Assembly (NCBI GenBank): GCA_910577155.1
Contig: CAJTMS010000035.1
Span: forward strand, 1 to 22,869
DNA: 22,869 nt
Source: an uncultured Mailhella sp.
GTDB lineage: Bacteria > Desulfobacterota > Desulfovibrionia > Desulfovibrionales > Desulfovibrionaceae
Reading direction: 5' to 3'
Shown here: positions 15,527 through 22,869 of the stretch, piece by piece
Layout: the number at the start of each line of letters is the position of its first letter
Numbering within the stretch: the stretch's first letter is position 1
The notes under the pieces: model-generated
Database searches by the model: none
Seen by the model: the letters and a program-made list of their open reading frames with translations, nothing else
Told to the model about the DNA's origin: nothing
Made by a program: the position numbers and the translations under genes

Positions 15527-16814
15527 TTTTCAAATCCTGACCTATGGCTGTAAGGTCAATCAGTATGAATCACAGGCAATACGCGAATACTGGCAAAGCC
15601 TTGGAGCAAAAGAAATTGCTGGGACAGGCGAATTTCCTGACTTAATTTTGCTTGCCGGCTGTGCTGTTACGGCACAGGCAATTGCCGATGCGCGGCAAAT
15701 GGTACGGAAAATTTTGCGGGAAATGCCCCAAACGAAAGTGATTGTGACGGGCTGCTGTGCCAGTTGTGAGCCAAATGATTTTGCTTTTGAAAATGTGACA
15801 GCGCTTGTCAGCCAAACGGCAAAATGGAATTTGCTCCATTATCATCCCTTTGCGTTACCGCAGGAATTAATGGAAAAAAATACCGAATATCCGGATTTCT
15901 CCATTCAAGGTTTTGCCCGTTCCCGCCCTGTGCTCAAAATTCAAGACGGGTGTTCCCATTTTTGTACGTACTGTATTGTGCCCTATACACGGGGGAAGGC
16001 TCGCTCGCGGTCAGCAGAGGAAAGCATAGCAGAACTTCGGCGTTTACTGGAAGCCGGCTATCGGGAAATTATGATTTCCGGAATAAATTTGCGTCAGTAT
16101 TCCCGGCAGTACCACGGGGACAAACTCAATTTTTGGGGATTTTTGAAAATAGTCGAAAAAGAATTCGGGGCAGAATGGAAAGGACGGGCAAGACTGCGAT
16201 TAAGCTCACTGGAGCCTGCGCAGCTGAATGATGAAGGTTTGGACACATTGGCACAAAGTTCCTTAATCTGTCCGCATTTACATTTATCGCTGCAAAGCGG
16301 TTCTGCCGCAGTTCTGCAAAGAATGGGCAGAGAACATTATACACCGGAATATATGGCTCAGCAAATCGGGAAAATAAAATCCTTTTGGCAGACCTTTGGA
16401 CTTGGGGCAGATTTTTTAATGGGATTTCCGGGAGAAACGGAACAAGAACTTGCTGAAACCCTTGCTCTTGTTGATACATTGCCCTTTACCTATGCTCATG
16501 TTTTTCCTTTTTCTGTCCGTAAAGGGACAAAAGCGGAAAAAATGCCTTTGCAGCTGGAAAAACATGTCAAGCAGGAACATGCACAAAAAGTCCGTGCAAA
16601 AATAGACATAAAAAAACGGCAATTTTTGCAGACAATATCTGAAAAAAAATCCATGCAGCTAAGTTTGGACATGGGAACAAATGAAGGTTGGAACGAATTT
16701 TATGTGGCATGCAGTCTGGAAAATGCTCCCCAAACCCATGAGCTTTTATCGGTAAAACCGATTCGCATGGAAAAAAATACACTGTTTGTTAAACAAATAA
16801 AGGATACACAATGA
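15516..16814 (+). CDS. mtaB: tRNA methylthiotransferase MtaB-like radical SAM enzyme
   Basis: A 432-residue MiaB/MtaB-family enzyme, predicted to convert t6A37 to ms2t6A37 in tRNAs reading ANN codons. The N-terminal domain binds the auxiliary cluster through C12 (TYGCKVNQYE), C49 (AGCAVT) and C80 or C81 (VTGCCASC). The radical SAM cluster is C146/C150/C153 (CSHFCTYC). GFPGET is at 303-308. The TYGCKVNQYE start is typical of MtaB rather than MiaB or RimO. The C-terminal TRAM region is present but weakly conserved. ATG 15516 is chosen over an in-frame TTG 12 bp upstream; it overlaps the lipoprotein gene by 11 bp. An extra cysteine pair (C81, C84) beside the third ligand is odd. Confidence 0.87.
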   Translation: MSFSFQILTYGCKVNQYESQAIREYWQSLGAKEIAGTGEFPDLILLAGCAVTAQAIADARQMVRKILREMPQTKVIVTGCCASCEPNDFAFENVTALVSQTAKWNLLHYHPFALPQELMEKNTEYPDFSIQGFARSRPVLKIQDGCSHFCTYCIVPYTRGKARSRSAEESIAELRRLLEAGYREIMISGINLRQYSRQYHGDKLNFWGFLKIVEKEFGAEWKGRARLRLSSLEPAQLNDEGLDTLAQSSLICPHLHLSLQSGSAAVLQRMGREHYTPEYMAQQIGKIKSFWQTFGLGADFLMGFPGETEQELAETLALVDTLPFTYAHVFPFSVRKGTKAEKMPLQLEKHVKQEHAQKVRAKIDIKKRQFLQTISEKKSMQLSLDMGTNEGWNEFYVACSLENAPQTHELLSVKPIRMEKNTLFVKQIKDTQ

Positions 16815-17695
16815 AAATTCTCCGCAGTATGACAGGTTTTGGCAGAGCTTTGCAGCATAATGACATATATTCGCTTGTTTGGGAAATCCGGAGTGTGAAC
16901 GGTCGATTTTTAGACATAAAATGGAAACTGCCCGCTCTTTTGCGTCCTTTTGAAAGCCGTTTTGAAAAAATTGTCCGCCGGTATGCAGCCCGGGGACGGG
17001 TTGAAATTTCTTTGACATTACAAGAAGTTAATCAAAATAACACGGTTTCTTTTGACAGCACGCAGGCACATGCCATGCTGGGGGAACTTGAAAAACTTGC
17101 CGCAGAGCGGGGTGAAAAGTATCAGGCTGATTATAACAGTTTATTGAAAATTTCGTCACTTTGGATTGGAAATGAAGAAGAAGCAAGTGAGGAATTAGTT
17201 GATTTTGCGCAGGAAAGTCTTATTATGGCGCTCAAAGACTGGAATATTTCCCGTGAAGAAGAAGCAAAATCCCTGAAAAATGATTTGACCATGCGTTTTG
17301 CAAAAATGCGTGAATGGCTCGCGCAAATCAATGCCAAAGCTCCGGAAGTAAAAGAAAGCCGTTTTCAGGCTGTTCGCGAGCGTGTGCAGGAAGTTTTGCA
17401 GCGTATGGAAGTCGGTTTTGAGGAAAACAGATTTTTGCAGGAAATAGTCCTTCTTGCAGATAAGCTGGATATCAGTGAAGAATGTACACGTCTGGATGCG
17501 CACATTAAACGCTTATTTGAACTTATGGAAAATGCCGAGGACGCAGGCAGAAAGCTTGATTTCACCCTGCAGGAAAGTTTCCGTGAGATTAACACCTGCG
17601 GAAATAAAGTGCAGGATTCCGTTGTTTCTGTCATTGTTGTGGATTATAAAAATGAGCTTGAAAAATGCCGTGAGCAGGTGCAAAATTTAGAGTAG
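16811..17695 (+). CDS. yicC: YicC family endoribonuclease
   Basis: A 294-residue YicC/YloC-family protein; members are reported endoribonucleases that degrade RNA. The N-terminal signature RSMTGFGRA (5-13) and WEIRSVNGRFLD (24-35) are present. So is the C-terminal DUF1732 block, with ENRFLQEIVLLADKLDISEE (205-224), GRKLDF (246-251), EINTCGNK and the closing REQVQNLE. Key charged residues and length match the family. It starts with an ATGA overlap onto mtaB, with AAAGGA 6 nt upstream. It is followed 16 bp later by remA and then gmk, an order well known from Firmicutes. Confidence 0.92.
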   Translation: MKILRSMTGFGRALQHNDIYSLVWEIRSVNGRFLDIKWKLPALLRPFESRFEKIVRRYAARGRVEISLTLQEVNQNNTVSFDSTQAHAMLGELEKLAAERGEKYQADYNSLLKISSLWIGNEEEASEELVDFAQESLIMALKDWNISREEEAKSLKNDLTMRFAKMREWLAQINAKAPEVKESRFQAVRERVQEVLQRMEVGFEENRFLQEIVLLADKLDISEECTRLDAHIKRLFELMENAEDAGRKLDFTLQESFREINTCGNKVQDSVVSVIVVDYKNELEKCREQVQNLE

Positions 17696-17711
17696 TTTTT
17701 AGGGAGAAAAT

Positions 17712-18017
17712 ATGCAAAAAGAAACCCTCATCAGCATAGGAAACGGAAATTTTGTGATTGCTTCACGGGTGGTTGCCATATTAAATCCTGCATCCTCACC
17801 CATGCGCAGGCTTCGTGAAGATGCAAAAAATGACAGCAGGCTGATTGACGCAACCCAAGGCAAAAAAACGCGGGCTATTCTTGTTCTTGATTCCAATCAT
17901 GTGCTTCTTTCTTCTGTTGCGGCGGAAACAATGAGTAAACGTGTTTTTGCAACAAAACAGTCTTCTCCTGCTTCCGTGGCAGCTGCAGGGCAAAATTTTT
18001 CCGAACAGGCAGAATAA
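17712..18017 (+). CDS. remA: RemA/DUF370 family DNA-binding regulator
   Basis: A 101-residue protein aligning along its first 78 residues with RemA of Bacillus subtilis. Shared features are ISIGNGNFVIASR near the start, the NPASSPMRRL segment (25-34), LIDATQGKKTRA (44-55) and DSNHVLLSSV (60-69). In Bacillus RemA is a ring-forming DNA-binding activator of matrix and osmoprotection genes; the role in Desulfobacterota is not known to me. The tail (79-101) is alanine/serine-rich and probably flexible. AGGGAG stands 5 nt before the ATG. Confidence 0.88.
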   Translation: MQKETLISIGNGNFVIASRVVAILNPASSPMRRLREDAKNDSRLIDATQGKKTRAILVLDSNHVLLSSVAAETMSKRVFATKQSSPASVAAAGQNFSEQAE

Positions 18018-18058
18018 GCCGCAGCGAAACGTGATGGTATGCAAAGTTTATTTAATAT

Positions 18059-18085
18059 TTGATTTTAGGATAAAATTTGTATAAA
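18059..18085 (+). promoter_or_regulatory. Possible internal promoter before gmk
   Basis: The 112-bp gap between remA and gmk is the largest in this series. It contains TTGATT (18059-18064) and TATAAA (18080-18085) with a short 15-nt spacer. A separate start for gmk-pyrF is possible, but the spacing is poor. Confidence 0.3.
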
Positions 18086-18129
18086 ATGAAGCAAATTTAA
18101 TATGTTGTTTGCTGATAAGGAAGAAAAAA

Positions 18130-18738
18130 ATGGCTGAAAGACAAGGTTTTCCACTTATTTTATGCGCTCCGTCCGGAGCGGGAAAAAGCACATTGGTAAA
18201 AAAACTTTGTGCGGAATTTCCCCTCGCTTTTTCCATTTCCTGCACAACACGTCCTCCTCGTGAAGGGGAAATTGACGGTGTTCACTATCATTTTTTGACA
18301 AAAGAAGAATTTGAACAAAAAATTAAGGAAAATGAATTTGCCGAATGGGCTGTTGTTCATGGCAATTATTACGGAACGCCTTTAAAACCTGTTCTTGAAC
18401 AATTAAAACAGGGAAAAGATATTTTATTTGACATTGATATACAGGGAGCAAGCCAATTATCCCTTTCCTTGCCGCGGGCAAAATTCGTGTTTATTTTTCC
18501 GCCTTCTTTGGAAGTTTTAAAAGAACGTCTTGTCAACCGCGGTACGGACAGTATGGAAACTATTGAGCGCAGGCTCAGCAATGCCAGCGGTGAAATTGAG
18601 CGTTCCCATTGGTTTGACGCATGGATTGTCAATGATGATTTGGAAAAAGCCTATGATGAACTGCGTGCTTTTTATCTTTCCTGTACGCTTGAGCCAAAGC
18701 TTTTTCCTCAATTATTAAAATCTGTTTTGGGAAAATAG
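18130..18738 (+). CDS. gmk: Guanylate kinase
   Basis: A 202-residue enzyme phosphorylating GMP to GDP. The P-loop APSGAGKST is at residues 13-21. The GMP-binding block SCTTRPPREGE is at 37-47, with DGVHYHFL at 49-56 and the GNYYGTP motif at 78-84. DIDIQGA (101-107) is typical of the family. The length is standard. The ATG at 18130 has AAGGA about 8 nt upstream; an in-frame TTG 21 bp earlier would add a lysine-rich lead and is not preferred. pyrF follows after 8 bp. Confidence 0.96.
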   Translation: MAERQGFPLILCAPSGAGKSTLVKKLCAEFPLAFSISCTTRPPREGEIDGVHYHFLTKEEFEQKIKENEFAEWAVVHGNYYGTPLKPVLEQLKQGKDILFDIDIQGASQLSLSLPRAKFVFIFPPSLEVLKERLVNRGTDSMETIERRLSNASGEIERSHWFDAWIVNDDLEKAYDELRAFYLSCTLEPKLFPQLLKSVLGK

Positions 18739-18746
18739 AGGATACT

Positions 18747-19451
18747 ATGGCTGAACTTATTGTCGCACTCGATTTTAATACTGCAGATGACGCCTGTAAA
18801 CTTGCCAAAAAAATTCAAGGTGTTGTGCCTTGGGTGAAAGTGGGGCTTGAACTTTTTATTGCAGAAGGACCGCAAATTGTACAAAAGTTTAAAGCCATGG
18901 GCTTTAAGGTTTTTCTTGATTTAAAATTATACGATATTCCCAATACGGTAAAAGGGGCAGCCTTATCAGCCTGTCAAGCAGGAGCGGATTTGCTCACAAT
19001 TCATTTATCCGGCGGAAAACGCATGTGCGAAGAAGCCGCTGCTGTCAGCCGCAGCCATCATGAACGCATGAAAATTTTTGGGGTTTCCGTGCTCACCAGT
19101 TTTGAGGAAGGAGAACTTGTCGGCTATACGGGAAAATTGTCTGATTTAGTGGAAATGATGGCAAAAGGGGCTTCGCAGTGGGGCGTGCATGGGATTGTTT
19201 GTTCCGGGCATGAAGTGGAGAAAATCAAGAAAACTGCACCGCAGCTGCTTTGTTTAACGCCCGGCATCCGTTTAGAAGAGAACAAAACAAGTGACGATCA
19301 GCGCCGGGTGATGACACCGCGCAAAGCTGTGCTTGCCGGATCTGATTTTCTCGTTGTGGGCAGACCGATAACCAAAGCAGATGATCCAAGAAGCGCTGCA
19401 CAGGCGATTAATGATGAAATTACTGAAGCCATGAGAGAATTAAATAAGTAG
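18747..19451 (+). CDS. pyrF: Orotidine 5'-phosphate decarboxylase
   Basis: A 234-residue TIM-barrel enzyme decarboxylating OMP to UMP, the last step of de novo pyrimidine synthesis. The catalytic array DLKLYD (D58, K60, D63) is intact, and D9 and K31 match the substrate-binding positions. LTPGIR and VGRPIT near the C-terminus form the phosphate-binding part. The length matches the bacterial PyrF type. AGAGGA precedes the ATG by 4 nt. It is placed between gmk and the TPR gene with gaps under 10 bp. Confidence 0.96.
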   Translation: MAELIVALDFNTADDACKLAKKIQGVVPWVKVGLELFIAEGPQIVQKFKAMGFKVFLDLKLYDIPNTVKGAALSACQAGADLLTIHLSGGKRMCEEAAAVSRSHHERMKIFGVSVLTSFEEGELVGYTGKLSDLVEMMAKGASQWGVHGIVCSGHEVEKIKKTAPQLLCLTPGIRLEENKTSDDQRRVMTPRKAVLAGSDFLVVGRPITKADDPRSAAQAINDEITEAMRELNK

Positions 19452-19460
19452 GGTATTGCC

Positions 19461-20240
19461 ATGGGACAATTTAAACAAGATAAAATTTATGGTGTTTTTT
19501 CTTCTCAGGAAATAAAAAAAGTGGGAACAGGCACAACAACACGGAAAACTGTTTCCAAAATCTTTTGGTTTGTTGAAGAAAGCGATGACGGTTCTATTAT
19601 TGTGCAGTCTATTAATGCCAATTATGTTCCCACGGGGGTTAAAAAGACCATTACCAAGGAGCAATTATTGGAAAAATATTCTCCTGAACCGGAATTTTAT
19701 GCCAGCACCGTTTATCCTAAAATGAAAGAATTGGATACCGCCCTGAATAATGCCGATGAATCAAGAAAAAATGGGGAAACATTTACTGCTGAATTTGAAT
19801 ATAATCATGCGTTAAAAATAGATGTGGGCAATGTTCGGGCGAATTTCGGCATAGGGCTTACCTACTTGGACAGGGGTGATACGGAAAAGGCAAAAAACAT
19901 TTTTGACCGTTTAATCAATTTAGAAGGTGCTTATACTCCGGAACATAAGCATTTATTTAATGAATTTGGGATAAATTTGCGGAAAACAAAAATGTTTTCT
20001 CAGGCAGTTGAATACTATAACAGAGCATTAAATCTTAATAAATCCGATGAAAACATTTTTATCAATTTAGCACGTGTATATTTGGAATTAAAACAATATG
20101 ACAATTGTTTTGAGGCACTGTCAGCAGCACTGCAGATTGCTCCGAAACATGAAATTGCGACAAAATTTGTCATTTGGCTGAAAGATAAATCGTTAATAAC
20201 TCCGAAACAGTTTGAACAAGTGCAAAAATATATTCAGTAG
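19461..20240 (+). CDS. Tetratricopeptide repeat protein
   Basis: A 259-residue protein without a signal peptide or membrane segment, so probably cytoplasmic. Residues 1-75 form a distinct beta-rich N-terminal domain that I do not recognise (basic, with the run KVGTGTTTRKT). About residues 105-235 hold three or more TPR units, for example around AEFEYNHALKIDVGN, FGINLRKTKMFSQAVEYYNRAL and LARVYLELKQYDNCFEALSAAL. TPRs mediate protein contacts; the partner is unknown. It begins 9 bp after pyrF with AGGG upstream and ends 6 bp before recJ, so it is co-transcribed. Homologues next to pyrF or recJ in Desulfovibrio are likely, but I cannot confirm this. Confidence 0.8.
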   Translation: MGQFKQDKIYGVFSSQEIKKVGTGTTTRKTVSKIFWFVEESDDGSIIVQSINANYVPTGVKKTITKEQLLEKYSPEPEFYASTVYPKMKELDTALNNADESRKNGETFTAEFEYNHALKIDVGNVRANFGIGLTYLDRGDTEKAKNIFDRLINLEGAYTPEHKHLFNEFGINLRKTKMFSQAVEYYNRALNLNKSDENIFINLARVYLELKQYDNCFEALSAALQIAPKHEIATKFVIWLKDKSLITPKQFEQVQKYIQ

Positions 20241-20246
20241 CCTGTT

Positions 20247-21968
20247 ATGCGAAAAGTAATATGGAAAAAGCAAGTTGCCCGTTCTGATTATGAAATTCCT
20301 GCCCATGTGTGCGAAAAATTAGGAATTTCCCCTCGGCTTGCATCCATTTTACAGGAACGAAATATTCCGGAAGATAAAATCGCAGCATTTTTAAGTCCTC
20401 ATTTACGCTATCTTGCTATGCCCGAAAAATGGCCGGGGGTAGCAGAAGGGGCAAAATGTCTTGTGGATGCCCTCCTCTCCGGAAAAAAAATTGTTGTGTG
20501 GGGAGATTATGATGTTGACGGCATCACCGGTGTATGTGTAGTTTTAGAGGTTTTGCATTATTACGGGTTTGACCCCTTTTGGCATTTGCCTGAACGGATT
20601 TCCGAAGGCTATGGACTCAATGAAGCTTCCCTTGAAAAGTTTGCACAGCAGGGTGCAAGCGTTTTACTGACAGTTGACTGCGGCATTTCCGATTTTAAAG
20701 CCATTGAGCGGGCAAATGAACTGGGCTTTACCATTATTATTTCCGATCATCATTTGCCGCAGGATGCCTTGCCCGACGCCCATGTTCTTTGTAATCCCAA
20801 GCTTGCAAACTGCCCGTGTTCGGAGCTTGCTGGGGTCGGCGTGGCATTTTTCCTTATGGCGGAAATAAATACTCTGTTATCTCAGGCTTTGCACAAACCT
20901 AAAATGGATATGCGGACAGTGCTTGATTTAGTGGCTTTCGGCACCCTTTCTGATATGGTTCCATTAATTGAACAAAACCGCATTCTTGTAAAAAATGGCA
21001 TGCTTTTGCTGAATGAGGCAAAGCGCCTTGGATTTGCAGCGCTGAAGCATATTTCAAAAATGAATAGCAGGGATTTATTAACAACAAGGCAAATTGTCTT
21101 TGCCCTTGCCCCCCGGATTAATGCAGCGGGAAGAATGGCGGAAGCGTCCATGGCTGTGAAACTTTTTATGTCAAAGGATATTGAAGAAGTAAAACAAATT
21201 GCTGCTGAGCTTGATAAATATAATGAAGAGCGCAAGCAGGAAGAAAAGGAAATGGTAAAAGAGGCACTGGAGCAAGCGAGGGAACAAAAACATTTACCGG
21301 CAATTTTTGTTGCAAAAGAAGAATGGAATCAAGGTATTGTGGGTATTATTGCTTCCCGTTTGGTGGAAAAATATTATAAGCCCGCCTTTGTTTTCTGCAA
21401 GGACGGGGATATGTGGAAAGCTTCTGCCCGCAGTATTGAGTGTATTCATTTACATGAAGCCTTAGCCCACTGTGCTGAATATTTGGAAAGTTTTGGCGGG
21501 CATCAAATGGCAGCGGGGGTTCGTGTTGAAGAGAAGAATTTTCAAGCATTTCAGAAGAGTTTTTGTGCCTATTTAAAAAAAGAATACGGCGAAAGCAGTT
21601 TTGATGAAATTGTGTATTATGACGGAGAACTTTCCTTTGCAGAAGCTGTTGACTATCAGTTTAAAAAAGAAATTGCGTCACTGCAGCCCTTTGGCATATC
21701 CAATAAAGAGCCGGTTTTTCTTTCTCCCGAACTAGTGATTAAACAGGCTTATTTATACGGGTATTTGAAAAATCATATTCGGCTGACATTGTTTGATGAA
21801 AGCAGTAAAACAACCGTGCAGGTAAAAATGTGGGGACAAGCGGATAATTTCCCTGATACCATTGTGGGAAAACGGATGCGGGCTTTGTTCGTGCTGAATC
21901 TTGACAGCCATTCTAATTTGGAAGAACCCATAAAAATTAAATACTGGAATTTTCTTGAAGAAAAATAA
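20247..21968 (+). CDS. recJ: Single-stranded-DNA-specific exonuclease RecJ
   Basis: A 573-residue 5'-3' ssDNA exonuclease of the DHH superfamily, close to the Escherichia coli length. The catalytic metal ligands are visible: D87/D89/D91 (GDYDVDG), D144 (DCG), D167-H168-H169 (DHH) and D236 (FGTLSDMVPL). The DHHA1 domain has the GGHQ motif at 417-420. An OB-fold region follows to the end. RecJ works in recombination and mismatch or base-excision repair. No clear Shine-Dalgarno precedes the ATG, 6 bp after the TPR gene, so translation is probably coupled. Confidence 0.95.
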   Translation: MRKVIWKKQVARSDYEIPAHVCEKLGISPRLASILQERNIPEDKIAAFLSPHLRYLAMPEKWPGVAEGAKCLVDALLSGKKIVVWGDYDVDGITGVCVVLEVLHYYGFDPFWHLPERISEGYGLNEASLEKFAQQGASVLLTVDCGISDFKAIERANELGFTIIISDHHLPQDALPDAHVLCNPKLANCPCSELAGVGVAFFLMAEINTLLSQALHKPKMDMRTVLDLVAFGTLSDMVPLIEQNRILVKNGMLLLNEAKRLGFAALKHISKMNSRDLLTTRQIVFALAPRINAAGRMAEASMAVKLFMSKDIEEVKQIAAELDKYNEERKQEEKEMVKEALEQAREQKHLPAIFVAKEEWNQGIVGIIASRLVEKYYKPAFVFCKDGDMWKASARSIECIHLHEALAHCAEYLESFGGHQMAAGVRVEEKNFQAFQKSFCAYLKKEYGESSFDEIVYYDGELSFAEAVDYQFKKEIASLQPFGISNKEPVFLSPELVIKQAYLYGYLKNHIRLTLFDESSKTTVQVKMWGQADNFPDTIVGKRMRALFVLNLDSHSNLEEPIKIKYWNFLEEK

Positions 21969-22014
21969 CGTCCTTTGTTAAAAGAGCCGTGTTATTTTTG
22001 CTGAGGGAGCGGCT

Positions 22015-22512
22015 ATGTTTGAAAACTTACCGAAATTACACAGAAAAGACAGGCAAATTTCTTTTGAAGCCTGTGAACAGATTTTGCAAAATGCGGAATA
22101 CATGGTTATGGCAACGGCGGACAGTAATGCAATCCCCTACGCAACACCCCTTTCCTTTGTGTATTTTGAAGGAAAAATTTACTTTCACAGCGGCATGCAT
22201 AAGGGACATAAGGCAAGCAATACAGCCGAAAATCCCTATTGTTCCCTTGCTGTGGTGGGAAAAACACAGCCTGTGTATACCAAAAATTTTACAACCTATT
22301 TTGAAAGTGTGATTATTTTTGGCAAAGTATCTGAAGTGACTGACAGCGCAAGAAAAAAAGCTGTTCTTTTTGCCCTTGCGGAAAAATATTTGCCGGAGTA
22401 CATGCATCACGCAGAACACGATATTACAGCTTCTTTGGAATGGACAGCCGTATATGAAATTTCCCTTGATAAAGTAACTGGCAAAGCAAAACGGGCAAAG
22501 AACGATGCGTAA
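22015..22512 (+). CDS. Pyridoxamine 5'-phosphate oxidase-family flavoprotein (NimA-like)
   Basis: A 165-residue split-barrel FMN-binding protein. The opening KLHRKDRQIS followed by the pattern MATADSNAIPYATPLSFVY and GKIYFHSGMHKGHKASN is typical of the PPOX-like NimA/5-nitroimidazole reductase group, not of true PdxH. H65 in the GMHKGHK segment is a candidate for the residue seen in Nim proteins (inference). The true substrate is unknown. The ATG has GAGGGAG 5 nt upstream, 46 bp after recJ. No clear terminator follows; 22513-22608 is AT-rich with nothing recognised. Confidence 0.85.
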   Translation: MFENLPKLHRKDRQISFEACEQILQNAEYMVMATADSNAIPYATPLSFVYFEGKIYFHSGMHKGHKASNTAENPYCSLAVVGKTQPVYTKNFTTYFESVIIFGKVSEVTDSARKKAVLFALAEKYLPEYMHHAEHDITASLEWTAVYEISLDKVTGKAKRAKNDA

Positions 22513-22608
22513 TTTATTCTTTTTCGCTTTGTTATAAATCCGCGGCAATTATTTATGCGTTATCTGCTGCAGCAAAGATATGATACGTGTGCTGAACTTT
22601 TTTCACAC

Positions 22609-22637
22609 TTGACGATAGGATAAGAAATTGTTATAAG
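22609..22637 (+). promoter_or_regulatory. Sigma-70-like promoter of the small membrane protein gene
   Basis: TTGACG (22609-22614), a 17-nt spacer, and TATAAG (22632-22637) match the consensus at five of six positions each. The transcription start is expected near 22644, about 24 nt before the ATG. This marks a new transcription unit at the right edge. Confidence 0.65.
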
Positions 22638-22667
22638 AAATAATATTCTATGCTATGAGGTGATAGT

Positions 22668-22859
22668 ATGCATTGGATGCAAATGGGAGAAACAGTCCAT
22701 AGTCCTGCTCCTTGGGATTTGCCGTTATGGGATCCTTCACACGTAGTTTTCTTTGGAGTGCTTTATCTTGTGCTTATGGCACTTGGCATTGGCTTATCCC
22801 TTGTATTTCGCGGAGCAATGAAAGATATGAAAAATGAAGAACAAGGGGCAAAGCATTAA
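22668..22859 (+). CDS. Small single-pass membrane protein of unknown function
   Basis: A 63-residue protein with a tryptophan- and proline-rich N-terminal segment (SPAPWDLPLWDPSH), one transmembrane helix at about residues 26-48 and a charged, probably cytoplasmic C-terminus (KDMKNEEQGAKH). AGGTGA stands 4 nt before the ATG, and a good promoter lies upstream, so the gene is well supported. It is likely to be the first gene of an operon continuing beyond 22869. Such proteins often accompany respiratory membrane complexes, but nothing in the window shows which. I do not recognise the family. Confidence 0.75.
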   Translation: MHWMQMGETVHSPAPWDLPLWDPSHVVFFGVLYLVLMALGIGLSLVFRGAMKDMKNEEQGAKH

Positions 22860-22869
22860 AATTTAAAAA

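Noticed and set aside
21989..22312. A 107-codon plus-strand frame overlapping the PPOX gene
   Set aside because: It is a shadow frame. The PPOX frame has the Shine-Dalgarno, a full family match and the longer reading.
1..22869. tRNA or rRNA genes, CRISPR arrays, insertion sequences and prophage genes
   Set aside because: I saw no tRNA cloverleaf, no rRNA, no regularly spaced direct repeats, no transposase or integrase frame and no phage structural gene. The region looks like stable chromosome.

Overview
The window looks like chromosome from an AT-rich member of the Desulfovibrionaceae or a close relative (anaerobic sulfate reducer-type Desulfobacterota). The evidence is a complete CO-induced-type (Coo) energy-converting [NiFe]-hydrogenase operon in the order cooM-K-L-X-U-H-hypA-cooF, as I recall it from Desulfovibrio vulgaris, and next to it an aroK-aroC-recD2-lipoprotein series that also matches Desulfovibrio gene neighbourhoods. 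The genus is an inference from gene content and order; no rRNA or other marker is present.

Left block (minus strand, 8935 down to 252): one tight operon encodes a membrane-bound group 4 [NiFe]-hydrogenase. CooM (two fused antiporter-like modules) and CooK (NuoH-like) form the membrane arm. CooL (NuoB-like small subunit), CooX (two [4Fe-4S] polyferredoxin), CooU (NuoC-like) and CooH (NiFe large subunit) form the peripheral arm. HypA delivers nickel, and CooF is a four-cluster electron-transfer protein. The expected overall role is ferredoxin- or CO-linked H2 evolution or uptake coupled to ion translocation. An extra small gene (3494-3697) between cooL and cooX, with its own Shine-Dalgarno and a CxxCxxCxxxC motif, does not belong to the standard subunit list and is the most interesting item here. 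A sigma-70-like promoter precedes cooM, and a long bidirectional hairpin terminator lies beyond cooF. No CO dehydrogenase (cooS) and no CooA-type operator are visible.

Middle (8936-10161): a 256-bp divergent promoter region leads rightward to a single NlpC/P60 lipoprotein gene with a clear terminator. A gene-free stretch of about 390 bp follows, containing a GC-rich structured island of unknown nature and the likely aroK promoter.

Right block (plus strand, 10162 to 22512): a long, compact series of mostly housekeeping genes, often overlapping by a few bases: aroK, aroC, recD2, an SH3/NlpC-P60 lipoprotein, mtaB, yicC, remA (DUF370), gmk, pyrF, a TPR protein, recJ and a PPOX-family flavoprotein. 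They cover shikimate pathway completion, DNA repair, tRNA methylthiolation, RNA turnover and nucleotide synthesis. The yicC-remA-gmk order resembles the Firmicutes arrangement. At the right edge a new transcription unit starts, with a good promoter and a 63-residue single-pass membrane protein of unknown function.
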